A stretch of DNA of 64,000 nt from Macrosoma leucophasiata (Eukaryota; Arthropoda; Insecta; Lepidoptera; Hedylidae). The position numbers were made by a program, and so were the translations under genes. The notes under the pieces were generated by a model that worked only from the letters and a program-made list of their open reading frames with translations, was not told the DNA's origin and ran no database searches. The stretch lies in assembly GCA_036365455.1 (NCBI GenBank), contig JAWQUS010000008.1, positions 22,613,501-22,677,500 on the forward strand. Direction: 5' to 3'. This document shows, piece by piece, positions 48,294-60,212 of the stretch (its first letter is position 1; each line of letters starts with the position of its first letter).

Positions 48294-48689
48294 ATATGTA
48301 TGTATTTTCACGTCAAGTCTCTTACGGAGTAAGTAGAGACTGTGGAACCCCAGATAACCCTAGGTCCTGACACATCTAGAAGGTGAGAGAAAATACTTAG
48401 AGAAAATATACATTTGATTTAATGTAATAATAATAATTCTATACATTTAACACAGATTTATTACAATAAATAAATTAATGTTTTTGTAGCTTATTTCTTA
48501 TTATACAAATATTTGCTATAACAAACAAAAAATAATAATTTCTAACCCATACCAACACAATCTCAGATATAGTACATATAAAACCTAATATGGTTTGCGA
48601 GGTGTGGTTCTACAATCTCATTTCATAGACTAGGGAATTTATAAAAGCAATATACCTAATTACTCCTAAAACATATTCTTGTTTACTAG

Positions 48690-48841
48690 ATAGTGCGGTA
48701 TTGGTCAACACTAGATCACAATGGTCGACAAAAACGTCACCTAAAGAAGGTGCGAAAGAGATAACGCTCTACAGACCCGAAATAAACCGAAGTCTCCTTG
48801 CTAAAGACGATGTGCAATATTTCTCGTTGGATACTGTACAC
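48690..48841. mobile_element. foldback MITE family 2, half copy
   Basis: Holds only the right half: GCGGTATTGGTCAACACTAG, GAGATAACGCTCTACAGACC and GATGTGCAATATTTCTCG. Confidence 0.75.
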
Positions 48842-48886
48842 AGCAATGACATCACACTATTTTATTTATTTAATTGGATGGGGTAA

Positions 48887-49300
48887 AGTGCTCAACAATA
48901 AAAATTGACATCGAGCCTAGGAAGGAGACTTCGGCTTATTTCGGGTCTGCAGAGCGTTATCTCTTTCACACCGTACCTCTTTGACGTTTGTCGACCATTT
49001 TGACTAAGTTTTGACCAATACCGGACTGTTAGTGCTTACGTAACATAGAGCAACGCGGCCCACCGGTCGCGGCGGACCGGAGGGGAGTAGCCATAGCGTG
49101 TATTACCGATGCAAAACAGTCGTACTTTTTTGGGCTTGTCTTTGACAGATGGGAAAGCCTGCATATGGCAACTCCCCTTCGGTGTTGCTCTATGTTACGT
49201 AAGCAGTGTGAAACAGAGAGATAACGCTCCACGAAGTCGAAACGAGCCGATAGTCTCTTTTGCAGGCTCGTTGTGCAATATTTATTGTTGAGTACTGTAC
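48887..49300. mobile_element. foldback MITE family 2, copy split by a hAT-like MITE
   Basis: Left part GTGCTCAACAATAAAAATTG to 49043, right part from 49195 to GTTGAGTACTGTAC. The interruption (49044-49194) is flanked by TTACGTAA on both sides. Confidence 0.88.
49044..49194. mobile_element. hAT-like MITE 1, intact copy with perfect 8-bp duplication
   Basis: CATAGAGCAAC at the left and GTTGCTCTATG at the right end; TTACGTAA at 49036-49043 and 49195-49202. The shared body GCCTGCATATGGC links it to the copies at 5394, 14483 and 59057. Confidence 0.92.
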
Positions 49301-49303
49301 TTA

Positions 49304-50477
49304 TACGAGGTGAATCAAAAAGTTCTTAGAAGTGCAGGTTAATATCATATTTTTGTGGGTAGTTTAATATTTAGTTTGAAGAGTGTCAATCACACAATAT
49401 TCCTTCGCAGTTACACTCGATTTGGTCGTACAATTCGCAAATAATAAATTATTTAGTACCAAGTGTTGCTAAAAATCCTTAAAAATAGAGATAAACGAGT
49501 TACGCGCCGTGATTAAGTACCTGTGCTTGAAAAAAATTGTCCACTAAAGAAATATTTTTGGATATTCAACAATTAGGGGATAATGCTATACCTTATTCCA
49601 CCGTCGCTTACTGGGTTGCTGAATTTAAAAGAGGTAGATCGAGCTGTGAAGATGATCCTCGTTCCGGGCGGCCTTCAACCTCAATCACGGAAGAAAATGT
49701 CAAAAAAGTTGAAAATGTAAGTTTTAGAAGACAGAAGAATTACTGTATAACCTTTAGCCGAGATCCTAAAGATATCATTTGGCAGCATACAATCCATTTT
49801 AACCGATTCACTAGGTTTCAAAAAAGTGTCAGCAAGGTGGGTTCCAAGAATGTTAAGCGACGAAAACAAAAAGCGTCGGTTGGAAATTTCAAGAAGTAAT
49901 CTCGAAATGTTACAGGCAGATCCGGACCAATTTTGCCGTCGTGTTATCACTATGGATGAAACATGGGTTCACCATTTCAACCCTGAAACAAAAAAACAAA
50001 GCATGTCTTGGAAACTACCATCCTCACCGCCCATGAAGAAATTTCGAGTGACTGCTACCGCTGGCAAGGTTATGGCTTTTGTGTTTTGGGATAGTGAAGG
50101 AATCGTTTTTATTGATTACCTACCGAAAGGACAGACAATTACCGGACAGTACTATGCTAGTTTATTCCCAAAACTGCGCGATGCAGTTAAAGAAAAACGT
50201 CGAGGGAAACTGTCATTCGTTGTGTCAGGGCGTCTTGTTTCTTCACGAACATAACGCGCCTGCTCATCGGTCGGAAGTCACGCCGAAAGCAATCCGCAAT
50301 GCTGGCTTTGAAATTATTGAACACCCGCCATATTCTCCGGACTCAGCCCCTAGTGATTTTTACCTATTCCCCAAATTAAATGAACGACGCAAGATTACGT
50401 TGAAAAATAAAATAATTATATTTATATTTTGTTGTATTTTTATAGCGATTCTAAGAACTTTTGGATTCACCCTCGTA
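49304..50477 (+). mobile_element. second mariner element, inactivated
   Basis: Terminal inverted repeats ACGAGGTGAATC plus AAAAGTTCTTAGAA, and at the right TTCTAAGAACTTTTGG, GATTCACCCTCGT; TA on both sides. It encodes a DD34D-like transposase on the plus strand broken into at least three frames: 49537 onward (SSCEDDPRSGRPSTSITEEN), 49826-50254 (ENKKRRLEISRSN, VITMDETWVHHFNPETKKQS) and 50225-50390 (APAHRSEVT, EHPPYSPDSAPSDFYLFPKL). The first Asp (MDETW) is present, but the second reads HN instead of DN before APAH. The C-terminus is truncated. It directly abuts a family 2 foldback MITE. Confidence 0.9.
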
Positions 50478-50607
50478 TAAACTAGTGATTTCGCTCGATA
50501 TGCCATCGACATCGATAGACTATATCGATAGTCTAACGATAGTGAGAAGAGAGATTACAAAAAGTATTAATTAGATATTATCTATACATAAATTATTATA
50601 GTATGTA

Positions 50608-50735
50608 GGTATGGATGTATGTATCTTCACGCCAGGTCCCTTACGGGGTAGACAGATAGTGTGGAGCGTCAGATGTCTGACAGATCCAGATCTGATCCAG
50701 TCCTGACACACCTCCCGTGCTTCTTCTACATGATA
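50608..50735 (-). mobile_element. LINE tail with (ATGT)n
   Basis: TATGGATGTATGTATCTTCA, CGCCAGGTCCCTTACGGGG and a diverged remainder ending CCCGTGCTTCTTCTAC. Confidence 0.65.
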
Positions 50736-50739
50736 GTCA

Positions 50740-51585
50740 AAAGTTAAATGTTGCCTTTACTAATCTATGAAATAAAACGGTAGATTCACACAAACATACA
50801 AAAAAAATGCATGACTTGGTACCTATCTACAGTACAAACCTAGTGTACAGCTGTAAAAACCATACAACTTATACCTATGTTTATGCCCATTTTAACATTC
50901 GCAATACGCACAGCGGCCCCCGCCTAGTATAATTTGCGCAAGCTTAGTGAATACTGATAATTAAATAAATGTAATTTACAAAAAGTTATCGATTTCATTA
51001 ATAATTTAATAAAATTTATGAAAATGGATTTTCCATTTCAAAACATGAAAAATTATACAAAAAAAAAAAAATTAAAAATCGGTTTTTTATTATTATTTAT
51101 TTAAAACGTACATTATTTAGGTGAATACAATAACAGTAAGTCGCAACATAAACTCATTCGAGTTTTACCGCGCATCAGTCTCATCAACTTATTATTTATA
51201 ACATTAATTACCTACCTACAAAATCATATTAATTTAGACTAGGGATGCGTATTACAATCAAGTAGGTAAGTAGGTAACGTAATGGTTAATTGTATACGTA
51301 TTTTGAGAAACTATCAATACTTTCTCTTTCTCAAAATAGTAATTGAAGAATCCATTTCATTACAAAATTCTGTACTTATAAAATATACAACGCTAAGGTA
51401 TTTTAGGCATTTTATATACCATACAATAAGTTGAGGAAAAATATACATAAAATTAGATAGTTATTTCGCAAAATAAATGTCAATCACAGATCACAACTGC
51501 ACAAAAATACTATAGCATACTGAAATCAAATTCGCATTTCAAACAAATCTTTTAAAAGCACTTATACTACATTTTTGTACTGGTG
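50740..51585. other. intron DNA, nothing recognised
   Basis: AT-rich part of the Gyf 5' intron; no supported feature. Confidence 0.5.
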
Positions 51586-51587
51586 GT

Positions 51588-51850
51588 TGAAGTACTGTGA
51601 AGGAGCTCAGGAAGGTAGGTACCACTGTATTACCTTATCCATTTGGTGCTTGCCATTAATGTTCAGCACTATTCTGCTTAGGTGGTAACATCCCATATGA
51701 TTACCACGTAAACAGAATAGTGAACCACTTATTATTTCTGGCACAGGACAAAACAGCTTATGCCTGAGAAGTGGCAACACATTGGTGTTTATAGACTTCA
51801 GTATTCACTTACCTTACTTAATGCCTGTTGCCATTTGAAGATCAAGAGGA
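51588..51850 (+). mobile_element. SINE family B, old diverged copy
   Basis: AAGGAGCTCAGGAAGGTAGG, TAATGTTCAGCACTATTCTG and GGTGTTTATAGACTTCAG keep the family's order but with much divergence. Confidence 0.55.
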
Positions 51851-52089
51851 CGTTATCATCCGCATAACAATAGAAAATTAATTGTAATGTTTTTCTTCTT
51901 GTGAGCTGACGGGAAAGGCATCAATCTTAACAATCGAGATAATAATTGGACTCCATGTTCATCATACAGGGCTGATTATAAATACAAATGCTGCTCAATT
52001 TCTTGACATAACTATTGTTATCAGACTAATCGGACTAAGAGGCAGGTAGCAGCACCTATGTAACCATAAGACATCAATGCAATTTTATG

Positions 52090-52394
52090 GTTTGTATGTA
52101 TGTATCTTCACTCCAAGTCCCTTACGGGTAAGGCACCAGATATTCCATAGGCACCACTGCATTACCTAATCTACTTGCCCCTTAATGGTAGTGTTCAGCA
52201 CTATCGTGTTCTGGTCAGGTGGTCATCCACTGCTCTGTAATTTCAGGCACAGTAGTATAACACCTTAGGCCTCAGGAGTGGTAACGCATCTGCATTTGAC
52301 CTAGGTCTTTGTTTGGGCGTCTATAGGCTGCAGTCATCACTTAACGTCAATGTGAACTGTATGCTTGTTTGCCACTTCCATTACATTAAAAAAA
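52090..52394. mobile_element. LINE tail followed by SINE family B copy
   Basis: 52094-52150 has TATGTATGTATCTTCACTCC. Then 52153-52394 (plus strand) runs from GGCACCACTGCATTACCTAA to TTTGCCACTTCCATTACATT and an A run. Confidence 0.78.
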
Positions 52395-54020
52395 ACTTAT
52401 GAAGTCTACCCCTGGCATCTGTCTCTTTGCGATGAACTCAAAAACTAATGCACAGATTTTCATGCAGGTTTCACTTATAGATTTATGAGGAAGGTGTAGG
52501 TATATCATTTGTTAAAGTTTTGTGTAAATTAACTGTAATATAACAATAAATGTTGGAGGCGTTGGTAAAAATTACCTGCGTAGGAGCCTTCATTGTAGAC
52601 ACTGCCTAAACCCTTTTTAAATGTAACAAAACAAAGTATGGTGCAATATTTCCTCTTTGGTAAATCCAGAATAAAAGTCCACTTTGTATATAAATCTTTT
52701 AGCAATAGCTTACTATATCCACATCTACCAAAAGATTTATAACTTACTTACAACCCGCCCTGGTTTTGTATGGGTAGCATTTATTATATTGTGTGCACGT
52801 CGCAGACTTCTTTGACAAACAACGTGATATTGAAATACAAGTACGATATTGATAAATTATAGATATAAACCCTCCTCAGAAAACTTTCTTTACAAATATA
52901 TCAAGCAGGAACAATATCCATTCACAACTTTCCGAGATTAGTGCATACATACAGACAGAGAAAATAGGGGGACTTTATAATATGTAGTGACAAAGTAGTA
53001 ATTGGAAAGCTTTTTACACCAATACAGTTTAAACTCATATCAAAAATAAGATATTTCATAAACACATTTGAAACTTAAGATACTTTCCTTGTGTGACTGT
53101 GGTTAGTAATGTATAAACATGAAGGAATACCCAGAACATGTTAGCGATTAATGCTACCAATAGCATTGGGTAGATTAGGTGATACAGTGGTATGATTACA
53201 GATGGTAATAATCACTAAAGAATAGCAGGAACTCATCAAGTGCAATAGTAAATCAACACTACACAATATGGAACATATTACTATATTCCTACCAAAATAT
53301 ACAAAATAATTCAGAAGCAAAGCAACTTGCAATACATTAGATAATGTTCAGCTAAATACGGTACAAATAAATGATTAAAAATAATAATAGACAGAAATGT
53401 CATTCTTATCAGAATAGAATAGGGTTCATATATTTAACTTAATAGTTCTTCATCATTGATTAATATTGAGATAAATTGTTACAAATCCATATCCATTCAA
53501 TGATACAGATATTTTCGATTTATTAAACAAATATTTCAGCGGAATTGTTGTCAAATGTGATGTGAATACAGAAATAAACATGTCCGAATTATGTCAAACG
53601 GTATACACCTAAACAACGCAGTGGGAATTGAAACAATAACAATCAACATTTCACCATCAAACTAGTTCCTCCGTTGGACACAAAGATCCAAACCTACATT
53701 CGCACATTTTGTACACACCCGCAATTTTCTATCAATGAATACAATGAACGTCCATTACATAAATTTGATTGATATTATACAAGTAATTCGCTTAGATACA
53801 GTATCGTCTAACATGATTACGGTCACGATCACAGGCGCCTCGTGTTTGCAACAAATTCAGATTGAATGAAACACACATAATCCAAGACTCCCCAAGAGTC
53901 AAGGTGGCAGGTAGAACCAAATTATCGCCGCTCTATGATGCAATTACTATAATGTTCTATACCACTTTTAGCAACAAAAAAGACTGGCCTAGAAAATAAA
54001 AACATATTACGACATAAAAT
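52395..54020. other. 5' intron of Gyf, mostly unrecognised
   Basis: Contains weak RTE-tail-like words near 52440-52960 (CGAGATTAGTGCATACATAC, ACAGACAGAG). No gene supported. Confidence 0.4.
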
Positions 54021-54029
54021 TGTAATTAC

Positions 54030-54115
54030 CTAGGATCTTGAGAGGTGATTGACTAAAAGACTCACGCACCGCGCACAACGACTGAGAAATATGGCCGCCC
54101 AAAGTGTATTGAAGA
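54030..54115 (-). other. probable non-coding first exon of Gyf
   Basis: Reading leftwards on the minus strand, a locally CG-richer stretch (GGGCGGCCATATTTC) leads to a donor CCTAG|GTAATT at 54030/54029. The first coding exon begins with an acceptor TTTTCAG at 47735, so an upstream 5'UTR exon is required. This is the best donor I see outside repeats upstream of it, giving an intron of about 6.3 kb. The right boundary (start site) is a guess. No transcript evidence. Confidence 0.35.
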
Positions 54116-54119
54116 AGAA

Positions 54120-55500
54120 CGTCAACGCATGCATGGAACGAAACCATAGACAAACTGTATAAAAATAGTTTTTCCAAGAAAAAAAAATGGTAACTCTGCA
54201 TGTATGTGCTTTTGGCTCAATTAAAATTATTGTCAGGTAGTCTAAAAATTGAAATTAGGATAAGTTTCCCTCAGTAAAAATACCGATTTTTATTTTTTAC
54301 CACAGACTGATAATACCGATTTTTTACGTTAACTCTGTTTTTTTTTAATTAAAAGACAATGAACGTAGCGGAAAGAAGCTGTCTAGAATCTTAGTATGTA
54401 TTTTAGTCTAAATAGACGCATGCATTGAACTACATACATGGAGGAGCCCTACCTACAGAATTGGCGTGATTGCCTACAAAAATTTAGGCGATTACAATGG
54501 CCGCCTTTCATAGGGTTGTTTTTGATAAATATCGATATCATCTTCTCATAATGAGCGGTTAATAACTATATTTTATCAACACGAATTCTTATTTTTTTAA
54601 AGTATGTATGCTTAGTCTTAGTAAAATCCACTCACTAAATTAAAGTTGAGTATAATTGTAATCTCTATTTTATCATTAGTATCTGAAACAATAGTGTAAA
54701 ACACCAAGCTGTTCCGAATCTTTGTATGCATCATTTTGAACAATTTGAATTGCGTCCAAGATCTACTGTGGCGAAAATCCAAAACAAACAATTCGGCTCA
54801 TAAAAGCTAAATAATGCAAACGAAAAACACTCTTAAATTATTCGTCTTACAAACGCCACAGTAGTTATTATTACGTGCATAAGCTACTGTATGTTTAATG
54901 CGCAACGGAATATGTAACAGAATATCATCTCATTTGGTATCCCGCTCTCATTTGCTTAATAGTGCATTGTTATCTCGTTCTCTCGCTTCGCTAGCTGATT
55001 CAGATTCAAATGTTTCAAATGTCAAGTGTCTCGGTTGCGGTCATGCGGTCACACTCAATCACTCAAGCGACATGAACGCGCTAAGTAGAGAGCAATTATG
55101 TTTGAGTTCCAAATGTTCTAAATGATGCATTTGAAATGGTATTGGTGTTCTCAATCTTTCGGAACATCGAAATGTTTCGGAACAGTGAATCAGCACCGAT
55201 TAGAGTTACACACGTCTATGGTTTATTATTTCTACCATCAATAAAAAAATGAGTTTTGGCGGGAACCTTGAAAGAGGCGTGTGGTGCTCTTATTTTATTT
55301 CATATTCTTGGTGTATTTTTAAGTTATCTATTCTTAATAATAAAACTGTAGAAGTGTAAATTCTGTACATTAAAAATATTGAAAAACTAAATACCAGGGG
55401 ATGGTCTTATGGATGGATTATGGATTACTAGGTCGGTTCAGAAATAAAAAAGTAATGTCAATTTAAAGAATCGTATCGAATATTTTTAAGCTATTCTGTA
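54120..55500. other. upstream flank of Gyf, no gene recognised
   Basis: If 54030-54115 is the first exon, this holds its promoter. An inverted pair CTACTGTGGCG / CGCCACAGTAG at 54763-54866 suggests a small MITE. No recognisable ORF. Confidence 0.35.
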
Positions 55501-55529
55501 TCTTAGTTCAATCTTTTAGGGGGTTTCGT

Positions 55530-56535
55530 ACCTAAACGGTAAAAACGGACCCTACGGATTACTAATCCTCCGCTGTCTGTCTGTCTGTCTGTCCGACTGA
55601 CTGTTTGTCACCAGCCTGTATCTCATAAATAGTGATAGTTAGAAAGCTAACATTTTCACAAATTATGTATTTCTGATACAGCTATAAAGAAAAAAATAAT
55701 TACTAAAAATAAGCAAATGAAAATGATAAAGGGTCCAAGGGGGCATACAATAAACGTGTATTTTTTTCGTAATTTTTTTTTGGTCGATAATAATAACGGC
55801 AGCATGTGGACGCTTAAAATTTTTCACAGAATTTTTAGATCTTATGTGGTAGGTATATCACGAGTGTCTGTTTGTAATATAAAAATAACCGCTTTTTACT
55901 AAATGCATATGTATGTATACACGGTACATATACCAAAACCACATTTTTTACAATTTTTGTCTGTCTGTCTATCTATCTGTCTGTCTGTTTGGCGGGGCTT
56001 ATCTTGGGAACGGCTGGACCAATTTTGACGGGACTTTCACTGGCAGATAGCTGATGTGATAAGGAATAACTTAGGCTACTTTTATCTACATACATCCATA
56101 CATACATACATACATACCTACAAACGAATAAGTAGAATTAGAGTGTATCCGACTTTGACGGGACTTTCACGGGTAGGTAGCTGATGTAATAAGGAATAAC
56201 TAAGGCTACCTTTATCTCCATACATACATACATACATACATAGATATCTACATACAAAAAATAGAATTTGAGTGTCTCCGATTTTGACGTCGCTTTCACT
56301 GGCAGATAGCTGATGTGATAAGGAGAAACTTAGGCTACTTTTATCTCCATACAACCATACATACATACATACCTAGATACCTACGTACAAATAAATAGAA
56401 TTTGAGTGTCACCGATTTTGACGGGACTCTAACTGGCAGATAGCTGATGTGATAAGCGCCCACGACTTCGTCCGGGTAGATACTAAACAATCATATTTTT
56501 TCTCACGTGGACGAAGTCGCGGGCACGGCTATTAT
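55530..56535. repeat. RTE-like tail repeats in tandem
   Basis: A block with GTCTGTCTGTCTGTC (55560-55620) is followed by 55880-56535, in which GACGGGACTTTCACTGGCAG, AGCTGATGTGATAAGG and CCATACATACATACATAC recur about four times at roughly 120-bp spacing, ending at CACGACTTCGTCCGGGTAG. Confidence 0.65.
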
Positions 56536-57284
56536 TGATTAAAGTTGGTGGTATTTTGTTTGATCTAAGTTCATTACAGTGCCCGTGTATAGTGAAATAG
56601 AATAACAGTTCGAAAACACGACCTTTCAGGTTGCCTCCAAAACTTCATTGTAAATGTTCTGGTAACGGAGCCATCGCTTTACCCGAATTACTGACTGTAA
56701 CTCACTTGACTGACATAATAAATAATTGACTGATTGGCTATAATTCTTACTTTTGTCACAGTCTAAAGAAAACGAACATGATAATGATGCTTAATTAAAT
56801 AACAATATGAAATATCGTTTTACGTCAAGTAAAACAATATTTCTTAATGGCAATATGCGTAACAGCGATGCCATAATACCTAAAAAAAAGCTATAACATT
56901 CGATACATGTTTATTGACATCTGAAGCTCCACTGTCTCTGCCTACCCCGTACAGTGCCACCAACTTATCTCTGAAATGAAGGATGTCGTCACCGTCGTAT
57001 CGGTGTTGCTAGTTAATTTTGTTTTGCTTAAGATTGGGATGAAAGAAATGTTGGGTAAGTTTTAAATGAGTAAAAACAACTGTGTTTGTTTAAGTTATTA
57101 AGCTAAAGCCTGTCTAGATTATAACTATAGTGGCTACAGCATGATAAATGAACGTTAAAAAAAACAAATTGATTGTTTTTAAAATTTATTGGAAACCATT
57201 ATCTAGCTCTCCAAGCTGATAATGTCATTGCGCTCCATCAATACTTTACGATTAGACAGCGTTTTCTTGAAACGAAATCCCAAT

Positions 57285-57978
57285 TTATGGAGCAAGTTTT
57301 CGAAGAGACTCTCTCTGTCCTGTATAATTTATTTCAGTCCTTAAGACATCTAGAAGCTTATTGACAGTAGGCACTTCCTTCCTGGCAGAATAAAATTCAT
57401 GAACTTTCCGTCTAATAACTCTCTGGTCAAAATCATCAACTAAAATAAATCCACTTTTACGTGTTCGTTTCTTGCCTGGTGTACGAATTTTAGTATCGGA
57501 TTTTTCTGCTTCTTGTCCCTCTCTAACAATATTAGATATTGTTCCTAAGCTTACACCTGTAATAAAATAAAATAATTCAGTATACATATAGCAGGTCAGC
57601 TGGCTCACTCCAAAGATAGGGTAGAAACAAAGAAACTATTATTATTACTAATTTAATTAAAAACGTAATCGTAAATACAGATTATTTCAAGTTGTTCAAA
57701 TATAAATCAAGCCAAAGCTGCTATCGTAAATAAAAAATATAAAGAATATTCTGTAAATTAAATTTAGGTAAGTAGATATTGTATCAATTTAACTGACTTA
57801 TTAAAATTGGGTAATTTGTGTGATAAGAACTGGCAACACTGACCTGTAGCTGCCGCAATTCGATTGTATATTTGACTAAATGGAATTATAAGGGAGCCTG
57901 CTGTCGAGATTCTTCTTCAAAAAAGGATTTAACCTTTAGAATAATATTCCGGGCATCACTTTTCATAGCTTTCGGCAT
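57285..57978 (-). pseudogene. transposase-like N-terminal gene fragment, two exons, frameshifted
   Basis: First piece: ATG at 57978, reading MPKAMKSDARNIILKVKSFF, then after a one-base deletion near 57889 IIPFSQIYNRIAAAT, to donor CTACAG|GTCAGT at about 57845. Second piece: acceptor TTATTACAG at about 57560, reading GVSLGTISNIVREGQE, then TPGKKRTRKSG, DDFDQRVIRRKVHEFYSARK, VPTVNKLLDVLR. Joined at these sites the frames agree (AAAT|GVS). The helix-turn-helix and basic layout resembles the N-terminal DNA-binding part of insect Tc/mariner-like (DDE) proteins; no catalytic domain follows. Probably a relic of the element's own transposase. Confidence 0.6.
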
Positions 57979-58120
57979 ATTCAATAGTTAAAATCAAGAA
58001 ATATGGCAATAAAACAAACACAGCACACGAAAGTAGTAGACACTGACAATCCAATGACACTTCAACATGGCGACTTTAGTTCCTTTTTTTTTCCATTTCA
58101 GAGATAAGTTGGTGGCACTT

Positions 58121-58752
58121 GTACTAAGTTACTCCTTATTACATCAGCTACCTACCCTTGGAAGTCCCGTCAAAGTCGGATACACTCCAATTCTACTTAT
58201 TTGTATGTAGGTATGTATGTATGTAGGGATGTATGGAGATAAAAGTAGCCTAAGTTACTCCTTATCACATCAGCTATCTGCAAGTGAAAGTCCCGTCAAA
58301 ATTGGTCCAGCCGTTGCCGAGATTAGCGGGAACAAACAGACAGACAGACAAAAATTGTAATAAAAATGGTTTTGGTATATGTACCGTGTATACATACTTA
58401 AGCATTTAATTTAAAGCGGTTTTTTAATATTACAAACAGACACTCCAATTTTATATATATAAATATATATATTTTTTATTTAAAATGGCATCGCTAGCTG
58501 ATGTGATAAGGAGTAACTTATTCTTGTATCTCCCTACATCCCTACATACATACATACCTACATACAAATAAGTAGAATTGGATTGTATCCGACTTTGACG
58601 GGACTTCCACTGGTAGAGGTAGCTGATGTAATAAGGAGTAACTTACGCTACTTTTATCTCCATACATCCATACATACAGACAAATAAGTAGAATTGGAGT
58701 GTATTCGACTTTGACGGGACTTCCAAGGGTAGGTAGCTGATGTAATAAGGAG
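58121..58752. repeat. RTE-like tail repeats inserted in the right arm
   Basis: Repeats AAGTTACTCCTTATTACATC, GTCCCGTCAAAGTCGG and (CAGA)n, partly in opposite orientations, ending at GGAGTAACTTAG. It interrupts the palindromic arm of the long-inverted-repeat element. Confidence 0.65.
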
Positions 58753-59056
58753 TAACTTAGTACGGGGTAGGCAGAGACAGTGGAGCTTCAGAAGTCAATA
58801 AACATGTATCGAATGTAATAGTTTTTTTTAGGTATTATGGCATCGCTGTTACGCATATTGCCATTAAGAAATATCATTTTACTTGACGTAAAACGAAATT
58901 TCGTATTGTTATTTAATTAAGTATCATTAACATGTTCGTTTTCTTTAGACTGTGACAAAAGTAAGAATTATAGCCAATCAGTCAATTATTTATTATGTCA
59001 GTCAAGTGAGTTACAGTCAGTAATTCGGGTAAAGCGATGGCTACGTTACCAGAACG

Positions 59057-59478
59057 CATAGAGCAACACGGGCCACGGGTCGCGTTTATTATCGATGCAA
59101 AACAGTCTGTCATTTTTTGCGGGGGGAAATGCGTGCGACACACACGCACACTACAAAAATAAATAAATAAATACGCTTACACTCACAGCCCCACACTAGG
59201 TATAAGCCCGTGTCGTGGGTGCCGTTGTACACACACAACACATACACAAACACCCAGATCCGAAACAAATATCTGTAGGCCATACAAATATTCGTTTCGG
59301 TGTGGGGATCGAACCCGCGACCCTTCGAATCAAACGAACCCTTGACTTTAACAAAATACAGAAACAATTTCACGCACACATTTAAACATCTAGGCGACAG
59401 GTATATGCCTATTTGGGCTTGTACTTTGACAGAGGGGAAAGCCTGCATATGGCTACTCCCCGCCGGTGTTGCTCTATG
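59057..59478. mobile_element. hAT-like MITE 1, long copy in the right arm
   Basis: CATAGAGCAAC at the left and GTTGCTCTATG at the right end. Flanks CCAGAACG and CCAGAACA are a target duplication with one change; the uninterrupted left arm of the host element shows the empty site. Confidence 0.88.
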
Positions 59479-59782
59479 CCAGAACATTTACAATGAAGTT
59501 TTGGAGGCAAACTGAAAGGCCCTGTTTTCGCACTGATATGACTGTTATAATATTCTATTTCGCTATACGCGGGCACTGTAATAAACCAATATCAAACAAA
59601 ATACCACCAACTTTATTTAAAACTCAAAAATACATCAAGAAAATAAAATAAAATAAGAGCCCGAATATAATATTATATGTTTGTCTTTATACATACTCGT
59701 ATGTACAAGTGTGTGTATTTTGTAATATATTATAAGGTATGTCTATTGTCCATTACAGTGATTTGTATTACTTTTATTTTAT

Positions 59783-59880
59783 TTAATGATGGTGGCAAAC
59801 AAGCATGCAGTTCCCATTGATGTTAAGTGATCACTGCGCCTGACACTCACACAAAGACCAGAGGTCAAAATGTGGAATTA
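59783..59880 (-). mobile_element. SINE family B, fragment
   Basis: GGTGGCAAACAAGCATGCAG to ACCAGAGGTCAAAATGTG only. The element's other half may be the diverged 60507-60693 copy, since unrelated DNA lies between. Confidence 0.6.
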
Positions 59881-59883
59881 TTC

Positions 59884-59972
59884 CCAGTTGCCCCCGCGAC
59901 GATTGCGACCGGAGGCAAATGGGACAAAATTTTCCCAGTTGCCACCGGAGGCAACTGGGAATGATTGCCCCC
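59884..59972. repeat. hairpin-forming CCCAGTTGCC repeat
   Basis: TTCCCAGTTGCC occurs twice, and at 59936-59963 TCCCAGTTGCC faces GGCAACTGGGA across CACCGGA, a strong stem-loop. Confidence 0.8.
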
Positions 59973-60212
59973 ACTTCAGTTTCGCTGTACATTGCTTTCT
60001 CCATCGTAGAGAATAAAAGCGATTGGAAAGAAATATTATGAGAGTACATTTTTAAGCACCGACAGCTAAAAGTATGTATGTATCTTCACGCCAGGTCTCT
60101 AATGGGGTAGGTAGAGAGTGTGGAGCGCCAGATAAAAGTGCTATCCTGAAGTTAGTTGCTACACACATAAAGTCGAAAATAAAAATATTTATCTATTGAT
60201 ATGATTTATCTA

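Larger units (their letters stand above)
56536..59617. mobile_element. element with long inverted repeats and a spliced gene fragment
   Basis: Left arm 56536-about 56992 (AAAGTTGGTGGTATTTTGTT to CCAACTTATCTCTGAAATG) is repeated inverted on the right, from 58095 (CATTTCAGAGATAAGTTGG) to 59617. The right arm is broken by an RTE-type repeat (58121-58752) and a hAT-like MITE (59057-59478). Without these the arms are about 450 bp and the core about 1.1 kb. The core holds two exon-like pieces of a helix-turn-helix protein on the minus strand (57978-57285). The class of transposon is not certain. Confidence 0.75.

Noticed and set aside
54898..55125. 75-codon plus-strand ORF upstream of Gyf with CLGCGH
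   Set aside because: The single Cys pair and Ser/Leu-rich composition are not enough; no downstream exon or domain could be found.
57173..57364. 63-codon plus-strand ORF in the long-inverted-repeat element
   Set aside because: It overlaps the end of the opposite-strand helix-turn-helix fragment and has no motif; kept only as possible trailing sequence of that gene.
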